The notes under the pieces are model-generated. The model was not told the origin of the DNA and made no database searches. It saw nothing but the letters and a program-made list of their open reading frames with translations. From Buchnera aphidicola (Kaburagia rhusicola ensigallis) (GTDB lineage Bacteria; Pseudomonadota; Gammaproteobacteria; Enterobacterales; Enterobacteriaceae), in contig CP140040.1 in NCBI GenBank assembly GCA_039830025.1, forward strand, positions 553,139 through 617,138: a stretch of 64,000 bases of DNA, in the 5' to 3' direction. Numbering within the stretch: the stretch's first letter is position 1; each line of letters starts with the position of its first letter. Shown here piece by piece: positions 42,940 to 53,001 of the stretch. Both the position numbers and the translations under genes were made by a program.

Positions 42940-44439
42940 TTAACTAATAAATTTTAAACTAATCCAATATAAACTACTAGACAATATCATAGAAATAGGA
43001 AAAGTTAATATCCAAGCAACAATAATATTTTTTATAGTACGCATTTGTACTTCATCTCCATTAATCAATATAGTTCCAGTAATAGACGAAGAAACAATAT
43101 GAGTAGTTGAAACCGGGATTCCAGTATAACTAGCTGTACCTATAGAAATAGCAGATGTTAATTGAGATGCCATAGCTTGTGCATATGTCATATTTTTCTT
43201 TCCAATTTTTTCTCCAAATGTCATTGCTATTCTTCTCCACCCTATAACAGTTCCAATAGACAATGATAATGCTACCAATACAATTATCCATATAGGAGCA
43301 TATTCAATAGTATATGACAAATCTTTTTTCAAATTATTTAAAAAACGTTTGTCGTTGGATTTAATCATAAAATCTTGATTAACTATATCTATAAATTCAG
43401 TAATATAAAGTAATGACTGACGTAATCTATAACGTTGATCGATATTTAATTCTGTATAACTTGATTTGCCTTGCAATAAATTATATGTATAATGACAAAT
43501 TTCTAATATTTTTTCATCAGAAGATCGTTTAAAAGACGTTAATTTAATATCTGTTGCGCGTTGAGACATAATATCTATACTTTTTTGTAAACTAAATTTA
43601 TTATGCATATAATATTTTTTTAAATTTAAAACAGAACTTTTAGTTTGATGGATATCGCATTGCGATGCATTTAAATTTACAAAATATTCAGATGGAAAAA
43701 GACATATTAAAACTAACATAATTAATCCAATTCCTTTTTGACCGTCATTTGCTCCATGCGAATAACTAACTCCTATTGAAGATAAAATTAATACAGTTTT
43801 AACTAAAAATGGAGGACTAACATGTTGATGATACTGATCATAACTATTTTGAATTGTATTAGTAGTATAATAACAACTATTATTGTTACTAATCTTCCAA
43901 AAACGTTGAAAAAGTAAAACTAAAATTCCAGAAAATACTAGACCTAATATTGGAGAAATGATCAAAGATAAAAATACATTTAATAATTTACTAAAATTAA
44001 AAGAGTTAATAATAGAAAAATGATTACTTATAGCATAAGTAATGTTAATTCCAATAATGGTTCCAATCAATGTATGAGAACTAGAAGTAGGTAAATAAAA
44101 AAACCACGTACATAAATTCCATAACATAGCAGCAAATAAAATAGAAAAAATAGCTTTTAAACCATGTAACGAATTAATATTTAATAATAAGTCAATAGAG
44201 AGAAGATGTACGATAGTATAAGCAACACTCAATCCTCCAAACATGACTCCTAAAAAATTAAAAATTCCAGAAACTATAACAGCTAACTCTGAACTAAGTG
44301 TATGAGTATAAATTATAGTAGCTATGGCATTAGCAGAATCATGAAAACCATTAATTACTTCATATGATAAAATCATTAAAAAAGCAATAATTATTAAAAA
44401 ATTACTATTATAATTCGAATAAGAAAACAGAAAAGACAT
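42940..44439 (-). CDS. pitA: Low-affinity inorganic phosphate transporter PitA
   Basis: Inner-membrane metal-phosphate:proton symporter. The 499 residues match E. coli. The two PHO4-type signatures are present: NGFHDSANAIATIIYT near residue 30 with YLPTSSSHTLIGTIIG, and SHGANDGQKGIGLIMLVLI in the second half with GIPVSTTHIVSSSITG. About ten membrane helices flank a cytoplasmic loop (260-360) with a degenerate His/Lys-rich sequence. It is followed by a small hairpin. Confidence 0.95.
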   Translation of the reverse strand: MSFLFSYSNYNSNFLIIIAFLMILSYEVINGFHDSANAIATIIYTHTLSSELAVIVSGIFNFLGVMFGGLSVAYTIVHLLSIDLLLNINSLHGLKAIFSILFAAMLWNLCTWFFYLPTSSSHTLIGTIIGINITYAISNHFSIINSFNFSKLLNVFLSLIISPILGLVFSGILVLLFQRFWKISNNNSCYYTTNTIQNSYDQYHQHVSPPFLVKTVLILSSIGVSYSHGANDGQKGIGLIMLVLICLFPSEYFVNLNASQCDIHQTKSSVLNLKKYYMHNKFSLQKSIDIMSQRATDIKLTSFKRSSDEKILEICHYTYNLLQGKSSYTELNIDQRYRLRQSLLYITEFIDIVNQDFMIKSNDKRFLNNLKKDLSYTIEYAPIWIIVLVALSLSIGTVIGWRRIAMTFGEKIGKKNMTYAQAMASQLTSAISIGTASYTGIPVSTTHIVSSSITGTILINGDEVQMRTIKNIIVAWILTFPISMILSSSLYWISLKFIS

Positions 44440-44652
44440 AATCCTTAAACCATTTTTAAAGATATAGATTTAATTCATTATCTGCGAGAAATCTAGATAG
44501 AGAAAGAGATAATTATATACAATCAAAATAAATGTAAATATTATATAAAAATAATGACATTAATTACAAAATAAACGTTGTATTATTTCATAAATACCTT
44601 ATAAAAAATATTTTATAAATATTAATAATTTAATAAAGTTAGTTTGAAAATA

Positions 44653-45978
44653 CTATTGTTTTCTTATATTGTAAGTTATACTATTTAATCGTATTGCTAA
44701 TATGATTCCAATACATAAAGCAATAATAACAAAAACTGAAATTCCTATCCATTTTCCCATTATCCAAAACATGCCACTAATTGTACCTAAAACACTAGAT
44801 CCTAAATAATATGAAAACAAATAAATAGATGAAGTATAACCCTTATTGTTATTTCCATGTTGTCCTATCCACGTACTAGTCACGGAATGTGCTGCAAAAA
44901 ATCCAGCTGCAAAAAATATTAAGCCTAATACAACTAAAATTATTTCATTCCATTGCGAAATTAAAATACCGATAATCATCATGATTAAAGATGATATTAG
45001 CATGATACCTTTAGTATATTTTTTAATAAGAATACCTGCTTTAGGAGAACTGTATACACCTATTAAATAAATAATTGATAACATACCTATCGTATTATGA
45101 TCTACATAAAATGGTTTGGACAACAATCTATATCCAATATAATTAAAAATTGTAATAAAACTACCCATTAAAAGAAACCCCATCATAAATAATTTAGATA
45201 AAACAGGGTTTTTCCATTGTAATATAAAATGAGTAAAAATCTTTCGGGGATGTAACGAAACAGAACGAAAATTTTCTGAATGTGGTAATAAATATATAAA
45301 AAAAACTGAAAAAATAAACGCTAAAATACTAATCCACTCTAATGCTAATCTCCATGAAAAACTTTCTGCTAAAAAACTACTCAAAAATCTACCAAAAAAA
45401 CCACCAATAGTATTTCCACTAATATATAATCCCATAGAAAACGATAAAGTACTTGGATGTATTTCTTCGCTGAGATATGTCATAGCTACAGCTGCTACAC
45501 CGCTTAATGCTAACCCTGTTAGGGCTCTCATAAATATAATATTTTCCCAACTACTCATTTGAGAACAACAAAAAGTAAAAAAAGTTGCCAGTAATAAAGA
45601 GATAGACATAACTTTCTTTCTGCCTATTCTATCTGATAATGGACCTGTAAATAACATACCTATTGCCATCATAGCAGTAGAAGATGATAACGACAAACTA
45701 CTTTCTGCAGGGGTTAAAGAAAAACTCTTAGAGAATAAAAATAAAATAGGCTGCACACAATATAAAATAGAAAATGTTGCAAAACCTGCTAAAAAAAAAG
45801 AAATTGTTACTTCTATAAACTTTTTTGTACCTTTTTCTATATAATATTTATTATCATTTATACTTTCTTGAATTTGCATATCTTTATATTTACTAATATG
45901 ACGTTGATTCTTTAAAATCAATTTTTTATTTAAAAAATGCAAAATATATTCCTTTTTAAGGATACAATTCTTAATCAA
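44653..45978 (-). CDS. ynfM: Major facilitator superfamily transporter, YnfM family
   Basis: Twelve-helix inner-membrane exporter or importer of unknown substrate. The 441 residues (E. coli YnfM 417) include an extended charged N-terminus. It has LYCVQPILFLFSKSFSLTPAESSLSLS, the MFS motif A GPLSDRIGRKKVM near residue 110, GLALSGVAAVAMTYLSEEIHP, MGLYISGNTIGGFFGR, NYIGYRLLSKPF, and the C-terminal SAHSVTSTWIG-type segment with YLFSYYLGSSVLGTISG. This family is one of the few MFS transporters kept by Buchnera. Its cargo cannot be read from sequence. Confidence 0.88.
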   Translation of the reverse strand: MIKNCILKKEYILHFLNKKLILKNQRHISKYKDMQIQESINDNKYYIEKGTKKFIEVTISFFLAGFATFSILYCVQPILFLFSKSFSLTPAESSLSLSSSTAMMAIGMLFTGPLSDRIGRKKVMSISLLLATFFTFCCSQMSSWENIIFMRALTGLALSGVAAVAMTYLSEEIHPSTLSFSMGLYISGNTIGGFFGRFLSSFLAESFSWRLALEWISILAFIFSVFFIYLLPHSENFRSVSLHPRKIFTHFILQWKNPVLSKLFMMGFLLMGSFITIFNYIGYRLLSKPFYVDHNTIGMLSIIYLIGVYSSPKAGILIKKYTKGIMLISSLIMMIIGILISQWNEIILVVLGLIFFAAGFFAAHSVTSTWIGQHGNNNKGYTSSIYLFSYYLGSSVLGTISGMFWIMGKWIGISVFVIIALCIGIILAIRLNSITYNIRKQ

Positions 45979-46171
45979 ATATTTTAAATATATTTAGAAA
46001 TATTATATTTAAAATTTTTATATCATCTAAAAGAAATATTGTATATATCGAGTCTTTCTTGGTAATTATACTATACTTCTCCATTTGAAAAATTTTTACA
46101 CTAACATATAAAAAAGAAATGTACATCATGCATATTAATAAAAATATATTATTTAAAAATCTATAGTAACA

Positions 46172-47002
46172 TCATAAACAAAAATATCCATCATACACAT
46201 GCGTAGCTGAACCTATCATATATAAATGCTCTAAATGTCCATTCCAATATATTTTCAATTGCCCACCCAATAAATCTACTTGAACTTTTCTAGACAATAT
46301 TTTTTCCTTAATTCCTACTGCAACAGCAGCACAAGCACCACTACCGCATGATCGTGTTTCCCCTACTCCTCTTTCGTAAACTCGAAGCAAGATTTGTGTT
46401 GTTGATACAATTTCCATAAAACCAACATTTACTCCTTCAGGAAACAATTTATGAATACTCAGAATAGAACCAACTTCTTTTACTGGATAATTTGTAACGT
46501 CTTTTACAATAATAATACAATGAGGGTTACCCATTGAAGCAATATAATATTTTATTGTTTTCCCTAAAATTAAAGTAGAAAAATAATTTTTAATACTAAA
46601 TCCTAAATAAGGTATATATTGTGGTTTAAATAATGGAACACCCATATCTACGCACACTTGTTGATTTTTTAATATACGTAAAATCATTATCCTAGTGTTA
46701 GTACTAACACAAATTATTTTCTTCTTAACAATTTTATTTAATATTAAAAATAACGCCAAGCATCGAGCACCATTTCCGCATTGCGATACCTCCATTCCAT
46801 TTGCATTAAAAATACGATAATGAAAATCCGTTTTTTCTTTTATAGGGGATTCTAACATTAATAATTGATCAAAACCAATTCCTGTACGTCGATGGGATAA
46901 ACATTGTATAATTTGAGGCGTAAAATATAAATTACCCACAATATTATTTAAAACTATAAAATCATTTTCCAATCCATGCATTTTAGAAAAATTTATCCGC
47001 AT
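46172..47002 (-). CDS. dapF: Diaminopimelate epimerase
   Basis: Cofactor-free isomerisation of LL- to meso-diaminopimelate, needed for both peptidoglycan and lysine, an amino acid the host depends on. The 276 residues match E. coli (274). The two catalytic cysteines are present in SQCGNGARCLALF near residue 73 and in TRSCGSGACAAVAVG near residue 218. KMHGLENDFIVLNN starts the protein and MGNPHCIIIV lies near 158. It is divergent from cyaY as in E. coli. Confidence 0.96.
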   Translation of the reverse strand: MRINFSKMHGLENDFIVLNNIVGNLYFTPQIIQCLSHRRTGIGFDQLLMLESPIKEKTDFHYRIFNANGMEVSQCGNGARCLALFLILNKIVKKKIICVSTNTRIMILRILKNQQVCVDMGVPLFKPQYIPYLGFSIKNYFSTLILGKTIKYYIASMGNPHCIIIVKDVTNYPVKEVGSILSIHKLFPEGVNVGFMEIVSTTQILLRVYERGVGETRSCGSGACAAVAVGIKEKILSRKVQVDLLGGQLKIYWNGHLEHLYMIGSATHVYDGYFCL

Positions 47003-47251
47003 TTTTTTTTAGATAACATCATTGTATTTATTCCTATTTTCAATATAATAAATTGTACTATTTTAACAATATAATTCAATTATAATTTATTTGAAAGTAC
47101 TATACGTTTTAAATAACATTATAAAACGTTTTATTTTTTATATTAACTACATCAAGTGAAAACATTTTCCTTGTATATTATTTATAATAATACTATTGTT
47201 ATATTTCATACAAATTTTTAAAAAACTATAATGAAAAAAGAAACATATATG

Positions 47252-47587
47252 ATGAACAATTTTAACTTTCATAAATTAACTGATCAACTATTTCTTTCGA
47301 TAGAATACAATATTGATAATTATAGAGGAAAATCAGACATTGATTATGAAAAAAATTATAATGTAATAACAATAACTTTTGAAAATAAAAAAAGAATTAT
47401 TATTAATAAACAAGAACCATTACACCAAGTTTGGTTAGCTACACACGATTTAGGATACCATTTTGAATACAAAAAACCTCAATGGATATGTAATCGTACT
47501 CAACAAGAATTCTGGTATGTTTTAGGAAAATCGTGTTCAAATCAAACCCATGAAAACATTAAATTTTCCAATTTAAACGTACGATAA
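47252..47587 (+). CDS. cyaY: Iron-sulfur assembly regulator CyaY (frataxin)
   Basis: Bacterial frataxin that binds iron and modulates IscS. The start at MNNFNFHKLTDQ aligns with E. coli MNDSEFHRLADQ, giving 111 residues; an ATG seven codons upstream is an alternative, and neither has a good ribosome site. The acidic iron-binding helix is depleted to some extent (SIEYNIDNYRGKSDIDYE). The core INKQEPLHQVWLATHDLGYHF and the Trp segment WICNRTQQEFWYVL are conserved. It fits with the isc genes later in the window. Confidence 0.92.
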   Translation: MNNFNFHKLTDQLFLSIEYNIDNYRGKSDIDYEKNYNVITITFENKKRIIINKQEPLHQVWLATHDLGYHFEYKKPQWICNRTQQEFWYVLGKSCSNQTHENIKFSNLNVR

Positions 47588-47626
47588 GACATTAATAAAT
47601 TCTTTCATAACTAAATAAAAAACTAT

Positions 47627-47930
47627 TTTAAACAACGATATGCTACTAAACCACTTCAAAACTATCAATACATCTTTAAAAATACATACTTGCATAAAAC
47701 ACTAAACGATATAAAAAATTACTAAAAAATATATCTTAAAAATTTTTTAGTAAAAATTTATTAAATATAAATTAGAAAAATTTAATATTTAAATGAATAT
47801 CCATACGTATTAAAGCAAATTTTCTATTAATCTTAATTTAAAAGGCGATTATAATAGTACAACTACAATCTTGTATAGCTAAATTCAAAAAAATAAAATT
47901 TCAAAAATATAACACACATTACATAAAGTA
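47627..47930 (+). pseudogene. hemC: Remnant of hemC (porphobilinogen deaminase)
   Basis: The 824-base gap between cyaY and tRNA-Pro is the hem locus by synteny (hemC-hemD next to cyaA/cyaY in E. coli). A forward frame at 47630-47725 reads QRYATKPLQNYQYIFKNTY, resembling the HemC N-terminus [20 protein letters not shown]. Further on, RIKANF (47806-47823), after a one-base shift, continues NLNLKGDYNSTTILYS (to about 47877) and then a stop and IQKNKIS. This parallels [32 protein letters not shown] with the same spacing between RGN and GEYD. Large deletions, stops and no start codon leave it dead. The alignment is by eye and needs a profile search. Confidence 0.5.
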
Positions 47931-48411
47931 CTAATTAATACTTATATAAATTATTGCTGTAATAATAAACATCATTTAGCATAAATTCAATAATCAAAAA
48001 AAATTCTTTAAAAATTTTATCCAAAAAAATAAGCAATATTTATTAAATTATAAATGTTACAAAAAATTAAAAAATGAACTACATTCATAAAATTTTATTT
48101 AAAATAAGCATTAGATACATTTTTTGCAAATCTTAAAAAGCAAAATAAAAAAATTAATTAACTATCTAAAAATATTGTATAATAAAATAATTATTCATAA
48201 TCGTAATAAGTCATTATAGTTCTTTTTGTAATTCAAAAAATAATAAAATAAAAATTGAAATAATCTCAAATATATTAAATATAGAAATATAAAGAACGCG
48301 TAAAAAATGCACACATTGCAAACTCAATAAAAGTTCAAAAAAAAATAAATAACCAATTATTAATAATTAATTATTTATTACTGAAATAATACTATTCTAA
48401 AAAAATAAACT

Positions 48412-48485
48412 TCGGTGAGAGAGGATTTGAACCTCTGACCTACTGGTCCCAAACCAGTTGCGCTACCAAACTGCGCTACTCACCG
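48412..48485 (-). tRNA. tRNA-Pro (UGG)
   Basis: 74-base cloverleaf starting CGGTGAGTAGCGCAGTTTGG, anticodon TGG within GGTTTGGGACC, T-arm GAGGTTCAAATCCTC. It is nearly identical to E. coli proM. It is the last of a reverse-strand Arg-His-Pro tRNA group; the leuT that lies between hisR and proM in E. coli is missing. CCA is not encoded. Confidence 0.97.
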
Positions 48486-48525
48486 AGATAAATGTTTTTG
48501 AACAAAAAACTAATAAAATATTAAA

Positions 48526-48602
48526 TGGGGTGACCAATGGGATTCGAACCCATGACATCTGGAATCACAATCCAGGACTCTACCAACTGAGCTATGGCCA
48601 CC
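48526..48602 (-). tRNA. tRNA-His (GUG), CCA encoded
   Basis: Cloverleaf starting with the extra G(-1), GGTGGCCATAGCTCAGTTGG, anticodon GTG in GATTGTGATTC, T-arm GGGTTCGAATCCC. The acceptor ends in C73 followed by an encoded CCA. None of the other tRNAs in this window has CCA, so this may be ancestral retention or chance. It is equivalent to E. coli hisR. Confidence 0.97.
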
Positions 48603-48653
48603 ATAATAGATGTAAAGTAAATAAAAAATATTACAAAATTTAAAATCAATATT

Positions 48654-48727
48654 TGCGTTCGACAGGATTTGAACCTGAGACCTCTACCTTCGGAGGGTAG
48701 CGCTCTATCCAACTGAGCTACGAACGC
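48654..48727 (-). tRNA. tRNA-Arg (CCG)
   Basis: 74-base cloverleaf beginning GCGTTCGTAGCTCAGTTGG, anticodon CCG in CCCTCCGAAGG, T-arm CAGGTTCAAATCCTG. It matches E. coli argX, the first gene of the argX-hisR-leuT-proM group. It reads the rare codon CGG. The acceptor is fully paired. Confidence 0.96.
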
Positions 48728-49016
48728 TTCTTGTTTATAATGTAAAGTATTATTTTATGCTATAAATATTTTATTTATTTACAATCTAGATTTTTAAACT
48801 AACATATTTTATTGCATATTTCAATCAATTTAAAATTATTTAAATCTATAAATATATCGAAAAAATTGAATATAAAAAATTATCTATTATAATGATATTT
48901 TTTATATTCAATTTATAAATCTAAATAATGATTCTAAAATAACCTAATTTTAAATATCAATTGATAGCATTTAATTCATGATTACTAAAAAATAACATTA
49001 ACAGTTACTAAAAAAA

Positions 49017-50276
49017 TTAAGAACGTTTCATCATATCAAAAAATTCATTATTAGTTTTAGTCATTGCCAACTTGTCTATTAAGAACTCCATAGCGTCAAT
49101 TTCACTCATAGGATGGATTATTTTTCGCAAAATCCACATCTTTTGTAATTCATCAGGTTGAGTCAATAATTCTTCTTTTCTCGTTCCTGATCTATTATAA
49201 TCAATTGCTGGAAAAACACGTTTTTCTGCTATTTTTCTTGATAAAGGTAGTTCCATATTTCCTGTTCCTTTAAATTCTTCATAAATCACTTCATCCATTT
49301 TTGAACCCGTATCGATTAATGCTGTTGCTATGATAGTTAAACTACCTCCTTCTTCTACATTACGCGCAGCACCAAAAAAACGCTTAGGTCTATGCAAAGC
49401 ATTTGCATCTACTCCACCTGTTAATACTTTACCTGATGCTGGTACTACAGTATTATAAGCTCTAGCCAATCTTGTAATAGAATCTAACAATATAATAACA
49501 TCTTTTCTATGTTCTACCAATCTTTTTGCTTTTTCAATTACCATTTCTGCCACTTGCACATGTCTAGAAGCTGGTTCATCAAATGTAGAAGCAACTACTT
49601 CTCCTTTAACTAATCTACACATTTCAGTTACTTCTTCTGGTCTTTCATCTATAAGCAAAACCATTAAAACACAATCAGGATGATTGTAAGCAATACTTTG
49701 CGCTATATTTTGTAAAAGCATTGTTTTACCAGCTTTAGGAGGGGCTACAATCAAACCTCTTTGTCCTCTTCCAATAGGAGATGCTAAATCTAATACTCGT
49801 GCGGTTAAATCTTCAGTAGAACCATTACCCCTTTCCATTCGCAAACGAGAATTAGCATGCAAAGGAGTTAAATTTTCAAATAAAATTTTACTCCTAGCAT
49901 TTTCAGGTTTATCATAATTTACTTTATTAACTTTCAATAATGCAAAATATCTTTCACCTTCTTTTGGAGGACGAATTTTACCAGAAATAGTATCACCTGT
50001 TCGTAAATTAAATCTCCGAATTTGACTAGGAGAAACATAAATGTCATCAGGACCTGCTAAATACGAACTATCAGAAGAACGCAAAAAACCAAATCCATCT
50101 TGTAAAATTTCTAAAACACCGTCTCCAAATATATCTTCTCCACTTTTTGCATGTTGTTTTAATATGGAAAAAATAATATCTTGTTTTCTCATACGTGCTA
50201 AATTTTCCAATCCTGCATTATCACCAAGAATGATTAATTCAGAAACTGGTATATTTTTTAATGCAGTAAGATTCAT
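49017..50276 (-). CDS. rho: Transcription termination factor Rho
   Basis: Hexameric RNA helicase that ends transcription. The 419 residues equal E. coli. The N-terminal RNA-binding domain has [23 protein letters not shown] (RNP1-like) and [17 protein letters not shown]. The ATPase domain has the P-loop [15 protein letters not shown] near residue 178, [28 protein letters not shown], the Q-loop [21 protein letters not shown], and the R-loop. With few U-tract hairpins visible in this window, Rho may carry much of the termination load (inference). Confidence 0.97.
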   Translation of the reverse strand: MNLTALKNIPVSELIILGDNAGLENLARMRKQDIIFSILKQHAKSGEDIFGDGVLEILQDGFGFLRSSDSSYLAGPDDIYVSPSQIRRFNLRTGDTISGKIRPPKEGERYFALLKVNKVNYDKPENARSKILFENLTPLHANSRLRMERGNGSTEDLTARVLDLASPIGRGQRGLIVAPPKAGKTMLLQNIAQSIAYNHPDCVLMVLLIDERPEEVTEMCRLVKGEVVASTFDEPASRHVQVAEMVIEKAKRLVEHRKDVIILLDSITRLARAYNTVVPASGKVLTGGVDANALHRPKRFFGAARNVEEGGSLTIIATALIDTGSKMDEVIYEEFKGTGNMELPLSRKIAEKRVFPAIDYNRSGTRKEELLTQPDELQKMWILRKIIHPMSEIDAMEFLIDKLAMTKTNNEFFDMMKRS

Positions 50277-50399
50277 AATGATAGGTTCTTAGTAAAATCA
50301 GAATCGATTTCGAAATGATATTTGACATATAGAATAAAACAAATAAAATAACCCATATAGAACTAATTTGTTGTTTACAATATTTCAAAATTAAGCAAC

Positions 50400-50430
50400 A
50401 TTTAATACTACCATACTGGTAGTATTAAAT
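50400..50430 (-). terminator. 14-bp perfect hairpin between trxA and rho
   Basis: Stem ATTTAATACTACCA with TGGTAGTATTAAAT around a three-base loop, 46 bases past the trxA stop and 124 bases before the rho start on the reverse strand. It could terminate trxA or act in the rho leader, which is attenuated in E. coli. The bases after it are only moderately U-rich. Confidence 0.55.
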
Positions 50431-50476
50431 CTATAAGTTTTAAAAAATTTTAATATTTAAAATAAGAATACGAATT

Positions 50477-50812
50477 TTATGTGTGTTTTAAATTAGTATC
50501 CAAAAAATCTTTTAACTGACTTTTAGACAAAGAACCAATTTTAGTAGCTATTAATTTACCTTTTTGAAATAACAATAATGCAGGAATTCCTCTAATTGAA
50601 TATTTAGGCGCAATATTAGGATTAGCATCAATATCTATTTTTGCAATAATTAAATTCTGATTATATTCTATAGATATTTCTTCTAAAATAGGAGATAATA
50701 TTTTGCACGGATGGCACCAATTCGCCCAAAAATCAACTAATACTGTCTTATTAGATTCCAAAACTTTTTCATTAAAGTTTTCATCATTTAAATTAATTAT
50801 ATTTCCTTTCAT
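50477..50812 (-). CDS. trxA: Thioredoxin 1 with a CHPC active site
   Basis: General dithiol reductase. The start at MKGNIINLNDENF has AAGGA placed five bases upstream; an ATG five codons earlier is set aside. It has 111 residues (E. coli 109). The fold is complete: LVDFWANWCHPCKILSPILEEI, AKIDIDANPNIAPKYSIRGIPALLLF with the cis-Pro, and GSLSKSQLKDFLD. The usual active site is WCGPC; here Gly is His (Cys33-His34-Pro35-Cys36). Both cysteines and the Pro stay, so the protein should be active, perhaps with a changed redox potential. It lies between rep and rho as in E. coli. Confidence 0.95.
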   Translation of the reverse strand: MKGNIINLNDENFNEKVLESNKTVLVDFWANWCHPCKILSPILEEISIEYNQNLIIAKIDIDANPNIAPKYSIRGIPALLLFQKGKLIATKIGSLSKSQLKDFLDTNLKHT

Positions 50813-50902
50813 AATGATCCTTAACAAAAAATAATTAGTTATACATAAAATTATCTATATTAAAAAATACATATTAAAAATAACTGCATAAATTACATAC
50901 AT

Positions 50903-52894
50903 TTATTCTAAACGTTTACGTATATTTTTAATACAAAAAACATTTTTATTATGAAAATTTCTAATATTATCTTTAACTGGATTTATTGTCCAAAATACAT
51001 CGTTTTTTGGCAATTCTAACAAAAACCGACTAGGAGAAGTATAAATTGTTTCTCCATACTGATAACGCGTTTCAGAATAACTAAGAAACAGTTCTTTTTT
51101 AGCTCTAGTAATACCAACATACATTAATCGTCGTTCTTCATCTATATTGTTGCTTACAGAACTTTTATGGGGCAAAACTCCCTCTTCCATTCCTACTATA
51201 AATACATAAGCAAACTCCAATCCTTTAGAAGCATGCAACGTCATTAATTGAACTTTATCGCCATTACGATTTTTATCTTCCAACTCATTGTGAAGAATAA
51301 ATTGAGTTAAAATTTCTGAAAGAGCATGAGATTTATCTGGATTTTTGTGTTTCTTTATTAACTCAACCATCCAATTCAACAACATATGCATATTTTTTAT
51401 GCTAATTTCATACAATTTTAAACTTTTCACAGTTTTAAATAGCCATGTATCATATTCTATATTAGAAACAAGATTATTCAACATAACTATAGGTTGGGTA
51501 TAAATATCTTCTGTCAATGTTTTGATTAAAAACAAAAATTTTTGTAGCGCATCAAAACTGCGAGGTGTTAAAATAAACTGTAAACCGAAGTCACTACTGG
51601 AATAAAACAAACTTTGTTTTCTCTTTTTACTCCATTCTTTTAATTTATTTAAAGTAATGATACCTATCCCTCTAGGGGGTTTATTTATTATTTTTAAAAA
51701 AGCTATATCATCATTTGGATTAAGTATTAATTTTAAATATGCTAATAAATCTTTAATTTCAGGACGAGAAAAAAAGGATGAACTAGTTACAATATTATAT
51801 GGAATTTTAAAATTTATTAATGTTTTTTCAAATATTTTAACTTGATAATTATTTCGATATAATATGGCATAATCTTGGTATTTATTTGTATTAAGATACT
51901 TATGAGCTAATATTCTTCTTAGTACTAATTTAGCTTCTTCTTCTTCATTTTTAGCAGATATTATATTTACAATAGATCCATATTCTAAGTTAGAAAATAA
52001 TTTTTTTTCAAAAATATGTGGATTTTTTTTTATTAAATAGTTTGCAATTTTTAAAATTCTACCGGAAGAACGATAATTATGTTCTAATTTTATTATACGT
52101 AATTTTGGATAATCTGTTTTTAATAATAAAAAGTTATGTACTCTAGCTCCTCTCCAAGAATAAATAGATTGATCGTCATCACCTACTAAAGTAAAATTTG
52201 GACAATTAATGTTTAACAACTTTATTAATTCATATTGAATACTATTAGTATCTTGATATTCATCAACTAATAAATATTGAATTTTTTTTTCCCATTTCTG
52301 TTGTAAAAATGTTTTACTTTTTAACAACAATGTAGGCAAAAAAAGTAAATCATCAAAATCTAATGTATTACATGACTTGAGATATAATTCATATAATTCA
52401 TAATAAGATGCATAATCTTTTTCCAAATCAGATTGCGCATTAATTTTTGCGTTATAAGAATCCATCAATTTATTTTTCCAACTAGAAATAGCAAAACGAA
52501 CTGTTTTTAAAAATGTCTTATCTTTTTTTTTCGTAATATTTTTTAATACAGATATTTGATCTTGTTCGTCAAAGATAGAAAAATTAGATTGAATATTTAG
52601 ATAATTACGTTCACATTTAATAATATTTAATCCTAACGCATGAAATGTTGAAACAGTAAGTTGCTTTACAACATGAGAAGCTAATTGATTAGTAATTCTA
52701 TTTTTCATTTCATTTGCAGCTTTATTAGTAAAGGTGATAGCAAAAATATTTTTTGGATTAAAATGACATTTATCAACTAAGTGAATAATTTTTTTTATAA
52801 TTACTTGTGTTTTTCCTGATCCTGCTCCAGCTAATATTAAACAAGGACCTGAAATGTAATGAACAGCTTTATTTTGGTTTATATTTAAATCCAT
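50903..52894 (-). CDS. rep: ATP-dependent DNA helicase Rep
   Basis: 3'-5' SF1A helicase that clears replication forks. The 663 residues match E. coli (673). It carries the Q motif LNINQNKAVHYI, Walker A ILAGAGSGKTQVI near residue 23, motif Ia TFTNKAANEMKNR, motif II LLVDEYQDTNSIQYELI, motif III GDDDQSIYSWRGA, motif IV RIIKLEHNYRSSGRIL, motif V VQLMTLHASKGLEFAYVFIVG and motif VI EERRLMYVGITRAKKEL. ppiC, located between rep and ilvC in E. coli, is absent. Confidence 0.97.
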   Translation of the reverse strand: MDLNINQNKAVHYISGPCLILAGAGSGKTQVIIKKIIHLVDKCHFNPKNIFAITFTNKAANEMKNRITNQLASHVVKQLTVSTFHALGLNIIKCERNYLNIQSNFSIFDEQDQISVLKNITKKKDKTFLKTVRFAISSWKNKLMDSYNAKINAQSDLEKDYASYYELYELYLKSCNTLDFDDLLFLPTLLLKSKTFLQQKWEKKIQYLLVDEYQDTNSIQYELIKLLNINCPNFTLVGDDDQSIYSWRGARVHNFLLLKTDYPKLRIIKLEHNYRSSGRILKIANYLIKKNPHIFEKKLFSNLEYGSIVNIISAKNEEEEAKLVLRRILAHKYLNTNKYQDYAILYRNNYQVKIFEKTLINFKIPYNIVTSSSFFSRPEIKDLLAYLKLILNPNDDIAFLKIINKPPRGIGIITLNKLKEWSKKRKQSLFYSSSDFGLQFILTPRSFDALQKFLFLIKTLTEDIYTQPIVMLNNLVSNIEYDTWLFKTVKSLKLYEISIKNMHMLLNWMVELIKKHKNPDKSHALSEILTQFILHNELEDKNRNGDKVQLMTLHASKGLEFAYVFIVGMEEGVLPHKSSVSNNIDEERRLMYVGITRAKKELFLSYSETRYQYGETIYTSPSRFLLELPKNDVFWTINPVKDNIRNFHNKNVFCIKNIRKRLE

Positions 52895-53001
52895 AGAAAA
52901 TTTATAACGTTACATTTAATCTAAAATTACCATACAGCAATATTATTTTTTATTTTAAAATTTTATACTCATAATACAAAATTCGAAAAATATCATGTTT
53001 A

